From contig NZ_JPJG01000008.1 of assembly GCF_000765235.1 (NCBI RefSeq), forward strand, positions 1-58,550: 58,550 nt of DNA, given 5' to 3'. This stretch comes from Oscillibacter sp. ER4 (GTDB lineage Bacteria; Bacillota; Clostridia; Oscillospirales; Oscillospiraceae). The notes under the pieces are model-generated. The model had not been told where the DNA came from, made no database searches, and saw only the letters and a list, made by a program, of their open reading frames with translations. The position numbers were made by a program, and so were the translations under genes. This document shows positions 54,692-58,550 of this stretch, in pieces; within the stretch, counting starts at the first letter, position 1; each line of letters begins with the position of its first letter.

Positions 54692-56016
54692 GCAAGGCAA
54701 TCGCGTACATTCTGAATCCCGAAAAGACAGACGAGAAGCTGCTGGTCTCGTCCTACGGCTGTGCCAGCGAGACCGCAGCGCGGGAATTTGAATGGACGCG
54801 GAAATTAGCCGAGCAAAAAGGGATGAATCCGGTCAGGATCATAGCCCGTCATGTGATCCAGTCCTTTGAAATCGGAGAGGTCACACCGGAGCTTGCCCAC
54901 GAGATTGGCAAGCAGTTTGCAGATGAAATCCTCGGAGGAAAATATGAGTATGTGCTGACCACTCACATTGACAAAGACCATGTTCACAACCATTTGATTT
55001 TCAATGCGGTTGACTTTGTGAACTACCACGCATACAAGAGCTACAAGCGGATTTACTATGATATGCGTGAGGTCAGCGACCGGCTCTGTAAGGAAAACGG
55101 TCTCTCTGTTATCCCGCCCTCTCAGAACAAAGGCATGGGCTACAAGGAGTACACCGAAGCCAAGCGCGGCACGAGCTGGAAGCAAAAGCTCAAGCAGACC
55201 ATTGACCGACTCGTCATCACAGCGAAGGATTACGATGATTTTCTGCGGCTCATGCAGGAAGCCGGTTATGAAATCAAGACCGGCAAATATATCTCCTTTC
55301 GCGCTGAAGCTCAGGAGCGGTTTACTCGTTCTAAGACCATCGGAGAGAACTACACCGAGGAACGCATCAAGGAGCGGATTGCCGGACGGACGCCGCGCAG
55401 AAACCGGAGGCAGACCGTGCCGAAGGGCATCTCTCTCATCGGAGATATTCAGGAGCGGATCAGACTTATCGACAGCAAGGGCTATGAGTATAAAGCCAAG
55501 CTCACGATCCTCAAGGAAGCGGCGCGGACACTCAACTATCTCACGGAAAACAACTTGCTCCAATACGCCGATCTTGAAAAGAAGGTCGAGGACGTTCACA
55601 GCTCCTATGACCGCACCGGCAAGGAACTGAAAGGCGTCGAAGCGCGACTGCGGGAAGTCCAACCGCTTATCAAAAACATCTCCAACTACCAGCGGCTCAA
55701 GCCCGTATATGACGCATTCCAGAAGGCAAAAGATAAGCCGGGTTTCAAAGCAAAGCACGAAGCCGAGCTTGTGATCTTTGAGGCGGCGCGGAGTACGCTG
55801 CTTGCCATGCAGGGCGATGAAAAACTGCCGAGCTTGAAGACACTGCAAGCGGAACAGCAGCGACTTCTTGATGAGCAACAGCGGCTCTATGATGAACGTG
55901 CGAAGCTCAAAAAAGAAGTAAGGCAAATAGAGACGATCAAGTCTAATGTTGATACGTTTCTCGCTCCTTCTGCTGACCATGACCGTGATCATTTGCGCAG
56001 CACACAGCGCGAATAG
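54652..56016 (+). CDS. MOBP-type relaxase (MobA/VirD2 family)
   Basis: This 454-residue protein begins ATKIKAIRGTLSKAIAYI-like as VTKIKAIRGTLSKAIAYI with the putative Tyr in AIAYILNP. The metal-binding three-histidine motif is HIDKDHVHNHLIFNAVDF. The C-terminal half is a charged coiled coil (RTLQAEQQRLLDEQQRL-type repeats). It nicks oriT and pilots the strand during transfer. No coupling protein or mating-pore gene is in the window. Confidence 0.93.
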   Translation: MAVTKIKAIRGTLSKAIAYILNPEKTDEKLLVSSYGCASETAAREFEWTRKLAEQKGMNPVRIIARHVIQSFEIGEVTPELAHEIGKQFADEILGGKYEYVLTTHIDKDHVHNHLIFNAVDFVNYHAYKSYKRIYYDMREVSDRLCKENGLSVIPPSQNKGMGYKEYTEAKRGTSWKQKLKQTIDRLVITAKDYDDFLRLMQEAGYEIKTGKYISFRAEAQERFTRSKTIGENYTEERIKERIAGRTPRRNRRQTVPKGISLIGDIQERIRLIDSKGYEYKAKLTILKEAARTLNYLTENNLLQYADLEKKVEDVHSSYDRTGKELKGVEARLREVQPLIKNISNYQRLKPVYDAFQKAKDKPGFKAKHEAELVIFEAARSTLLAMQGDEKLPSLKTLQAEQQRLLDEQQRLYDERAKLKKEVRQIETIKSNVDTFLAPSADHDRDHLRSTQRE

Positions 56017-56027
56017 TCCTTTCAAAA

Positions 56028-56061
56028 GCAGGGCATCTCCTGTTGACCGGAGATGCCCTGC
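56028..56061 (+). terminator. Hairpin after the relaxase gene
   Basis: GCAGGGCATCTCC/GGAGATGCCCTGC, a perfect 13-bp stem with an 8-base loop, 11 bases after the stop codon. No strong T-run. Confidence 0.65.
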
Positions 56062-56119
56062 ATCCTTGAGAGAAGGTTCGAGAAGTTGAAACTTTTTCTT
56101 TAATTTCTGCATCAACGGA

Positions 56120-56148
56120 TTGCTTTTGAGAATGAAATCCGGTATAAT
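56120..56148 (+). promoter_or_regulatory. Promoter of small XRE gene
   Basis: TTGCTT, 17 bp, TATAAT, about 45 bp before the start codon. Confidence 0.7.
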
Positions 56149-56192
56149 ATTATAAGCGATGTTGAATGCAAGCAAGCGAAAGGATGGTTGCC

Positions 56193-56405
56193 GTGCGCAT
56201 AAGCTATAAGAAACTATGGATGCTTCTTCTGGAACGCGACATAAAGAAGGCTTCTCTACGACATGAAGTAGGGCTGTCTGCCGGAACATGGACAAAACTG
56301 AATAAGGGGGAAGAAGTGTCCCTCTCTATTTTGCTGCGCATTTGTGATTACTTGAACTGTGACATCGGAGATATATGTGAGGCTGTGCGAACGGACAAGA
56401 ACTGA
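56193..56405 (+). CDS. Small XRE-type regulator (Cro/C1, 70 aa)
   Basis: Start taken as GTG 56193, 7-8 bases after AAAGGATGG; an ATG at 56184 in the same frame overlaps that site. The product reads YKKLWMLLLERDIKKASLRH, VGLSAGTWTKLNKGEEVSLS, ILLRICDYLNCDIGDICE, typical of the compact HTH regulators that precede restriction genes or sit on conjugative elements. It may control the type I restriction operon 65 bp downstream. Confidence 0.85.
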   Translation: MRISYKKLWMLLLERDIKKASLRHEVGLSAGTWTKLNKGEEVSLSILLRICDYLNCDIGDICEAVRTDKN

Positions 56406-56470
56406 GTCCGGTTTTTCGTACAGCACTTTTTGTAAAATAGGTTAGATAAATACACAGGGAGGATTTTGAT

Positions 56471-58045
56471 ATGGCACGAGCCGCATCGGCACCGAAGAAA
56501 GAGGTTTCAATGGAGGAAGCTCTGTGGAAGTCCGCAGATAAACTTCGTGGTTCAGTTGAGCCAGCAGAATACAAACACGTCGTTCTCAGTCTCTTCTTCT
56601 TGAAGTTTGCCAGCGATAAGTTTGAGGCGCAAAGAAAAGCCATTGCTGAGAAATACGGCGAAAAGTTTGTTGACAATGTTGCCTTCTACACGAAGGACAA
56701 TGTGTTCTTCCTGCCAGAGATCAGCCGTTGGTCTTTCATCATGGAGAATGCGAAGCAGGATGATATTGCACTGAAAATTGACACCGCTCTCTACACGATT
56801 GAGAAAGCGAACCCAGCGTTGAAAGGCGCACTTCCTGATAACTACTATTCACGGCTTCACATCGACACGGCAAAGCTCGCATCGCTGCTGGATGAGATTG
56901 ATAAGATCAACACCGGCGATAAAGAGAATGACATTATCGGACGGGTCTACGAATACTTCCTGAGCAAGTTTGCACTTGCGGAAGGCAAAGGCAAGGGCGA
57001 GTTCTATACGCCGAAGTGCATTGTCAATTTGATTGCGGAAATGATCGAGCCGTATGACGGTATTCTCTATGACCCTTGCTGCGGCTCTGGCGGTATGTTC
57101 GTGCAGTCAATGAAGTTTGTAGAGGCACATCACGGCAACAAGAAGAAGGTCTCTATCTATGGTCAGGAATATACAAACACGACGTACAAGCTGTGCAAAA
57201 TGAATCTGGCTATTCGCGGCATCTCTGCAAACCTCGGAGAAATGGCAGCGAACACATTCACCAATGACCAGCACAAGGACCTCAAGGCAGATTACATTAT
57301 GGCAAACCCGCCTTTTAATCAGAAAGAATGGCGTGGTGATAATGAGCTGATTGATGATCCGCGCTGGGACGGCTATGAAGTTCCGCCCACGAGTAACGCG
57401 AACTATGGCTGGATTCTGAATATTGTTTCAAAGCTATCCCAGAACGGCGTTGCCGGTTTCCTGCTTGCAAACGGCGCACTATCTGACGACGGTACAGAGT
57501 TAAAAATCCGCCGTCAGCTCATCGAGAACAATCTCGTCGAAGCAATCATCATCCTTCCCCGCAACCTCTTCTACACCACCGACATCAGCGTCACGCTTTG
57601 GATTCTGAATAAGAATAAAAAGGCTCGTGTGGTTGAAGAAAACGGTGAGGTAAAACGCTTCCGTAACCGTGAGCGTGAGATCCTTTTCATGGACTTGCGG
57701 CAAATGGGAAGCCCCTATGAAAAGAAGTACATTGAACTGACAGAAGAAGACCGTGCGAAGGTCACGAGCGTCTACCACGCATGGCAGCAGGAAGGCTATG
57801 AAGAAACTTATCAGAATGTGCCTGAGTTTTGTTACAGCGCATCCTTCGATGAGGTTGCTGAAAAGGGCTTTACCCTTGTTCCGAGCCGTTACATTGAGTT
57901 TGTAAACCGCGATGAGAACATCGACTTTGATACGAAAATGAAGACGCTGCAAAGTGAGCTTCGTGAGCTGCTTGTTGCAGAAGAGAAGTCGAAGGCTGAC
58001 CTGTTGACTGTGTTTAAGGAGTTGGGCTATGAAATCGAATTATGA
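56471..58045 (+). CDS. hsdM: Type I restriction-modification methyltransferase subunit
   Basis: This 524-residue protein carries an N-terminal HsdM helical domain (ADKLRGSVEPAEYKHVVLSL), motif I YDPCCGSGGMFVQS and catalytic ADYIMANPPFNQKEW (NPPF). The C-terminus is a coiled segment. It methylates adenine within the HsdS-recognised sequence. GGAGG precedes the start. It overlaps hsdS by 17 bases. An HsdR gene would be expected beyond the window. Confidence 0.95.
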   Translation: MARAASAPKKEVSMEEALWKSADKLRGSVEPAEYKHVVLSLFFLKFASDKFEAQRKAIAEKYGEKFVDNVAFYTKDNVFFLPEISRWSFIMENAKQDDIALKIDTALYTIEKANPALKGALPDNYYSRLHIDTAKLASLLDEIDKINTGDKENDIIGRVYEYFLSKFALAEGKGKGEFYTPKCIVNLIAEMIEPYDGILYDPCCGSGGMFVQSMKFVEAHHGNKKKVSIYGQEYTNTTYKLCKMNLAIRGISANLGEMAANTFTNDQHKDLKADYIMANPPFNQKEWRGDNELIDDPRWDGYEVPPTSNANYGWILNIVSKLSQNGVAGFLLANGALSDDGTELKIRRQLIENNLVEAIIILPRNLFYTTDISVTLWILNKNKKARVVEENGEVKRFRNREREILFMDLRQMGSPYEKKYIELTEEDRAKVTSVYHAWQQEGYEETYQNVPEFCYSASFDEVAEKGFTLVPSRYIEFVNRDENIDFDTKMKTLQSELRELLVAEEKSKADLLTVFKELGYEIEL

Positions 58046-58550
58046 ACCTCTTGGTAAACACATTCGGCTTGTTGATTATCGAAACTCCGAGGAAGTCACC
58101 AGCACTGTTCTTGGCATAAGCATCGACAAAGAGTTCATGCCTTCCGTCGCAAATGTAATTGGCACAGATTTGAGTCGGTATAAACTGATCAGCAAGGGGC
58201 TATTTGCCTGTAACCCAATGCACGTTGGACGCGATGAACGTCTTCCGATTGCGCTCTATGAGAAAGACAACGCCGCAATAGTTTCTCCGGCGTATTTCAT
58301 GTTTGAGATTATTGACCGCGATGTCTTAAATGAAGAGTATTTGATGATGTGGTTTCGTAGACCGGAGTTTGACCGTGAATGCTGGTTCATGACGGATGGC
58401 AGTGTTCGAGGCGGAATTACATGGGATGATCTTTGCCGCATAAAGCTCCCTGTCCCCTCCTATGCGAGACAATGTGAGATCGTCGAGTCCTACCGTGCAA
58501 TTACCAATCGCATTGCTTTGAAGAGAGCGGAAAATGATAATTTAGCGGCT
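58029..58550 (+). CDS. hsdS: Type I restriction specificity subunit (partial, runs off the window)
   Basis: The frame opens at ATG 58029 inside the hsdM tail and stays open to the edge, giving 174 residues. It reads YEPLGKHIRLVDYRNSEEV, MWFRRPEFDRECWFM, and SVRGGITWDDLCRIKLPVPS, which is the usual end of a first target-recognition domain. A coiled-coil spacer starts as YRAITNRIALKRAEND. It decides the DNA sequence seen by the RM complex. The second recognition domain is outside. Confidence 0.92.
   Translation, partial: MKSNYEPLGKHIRLVDYRNSEEVTSTVLGISIDKEFMPSVANVIGTDLSRYKLISKGLFACNPMHVGRDERLPIALYEKDNAAIVSPAYFMFEIIDRDVLNEEYLMMWFRRPEFDRECWFMTDGSVRGGITWDDLCRIKLPVPSYARQCEIVESYRAITNRIALKRAENDNLAA

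Overview
The window looks like chromosome from a gut-type member of the Clostridia, most likely Oscillospiraceae. Evidence: high-GC Gram-positive codon use, strong AGGAGG ribosome sites, many intrinsic terminators, class III glutamine synthetase, clostridial 2[4Fe-4S] ferredoxin, cyclic-di-GMP riboswitches and a large serine-recombinase mobile element. The genus cannot be fixed from sequence alone.

Layout. Positions 1-3190 hold two exported surface proteins on the minus strand: a VWA/InlB-repeat protein broken by a frameshift, and a transglutaminase-like protein. Each lies behind its own c-di-GMP-I riboswitch. 3278-10900 is housekeeping: prfC, tRNA-Gly, an S41-like lipoprotein, an M32 carboxypeptidase, and cyuA-pcp. 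10970-12039 is a decayed island next to the 3' end of guaA. Then come guaA, pyrG and glnN. 17782-23716 holds a minus-strand operon (ECF sigma, anti-sigma, lipoprotein, MBOAT acyltransferase, DHHW protein) and a divergent serpin lipoprotein. The two sides have similar ECF-type promoter motifs, so they may form one envelope-stress module. 23769-26267 contains two inverted copies of a three-hairpin repeat around an XRE regulator and an insertion sequence. 26400-33450 returns to core genes: trmN6, ferredoxin, clpC, an ABM protein and a GyrB/ParE-type subunit.

From about 35.3 kb to the right edge lies an integrated mobilizable or conjugative element. It has an operon of three large serine recombinases and a resolvase-like protein lacking its nucleophile. 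An XRE/ImmA-type control switch with face-to-face consensus promoters follows. The cargo includes flavodoxin, macro-domain-HTH, Y-family polymerase with YolD, VWA and SIMPL proteins. A probable oriT, a MobC-like protein and a MOBP relaxase come next, then type I restriction-modification genes running off the end. No VirB4/VirD4-type genes are in view, so conjugation functions lie outside the window or are supplied in trans. The element abuts a large serine recombinase gene that has lost its catalytic N-terminus, suggesting insertion into an older element's recombinase.

No database search was possible. Family names rest on motifs and recalled family features, and promoter, operator and RNA calls rest on reading the sequence.
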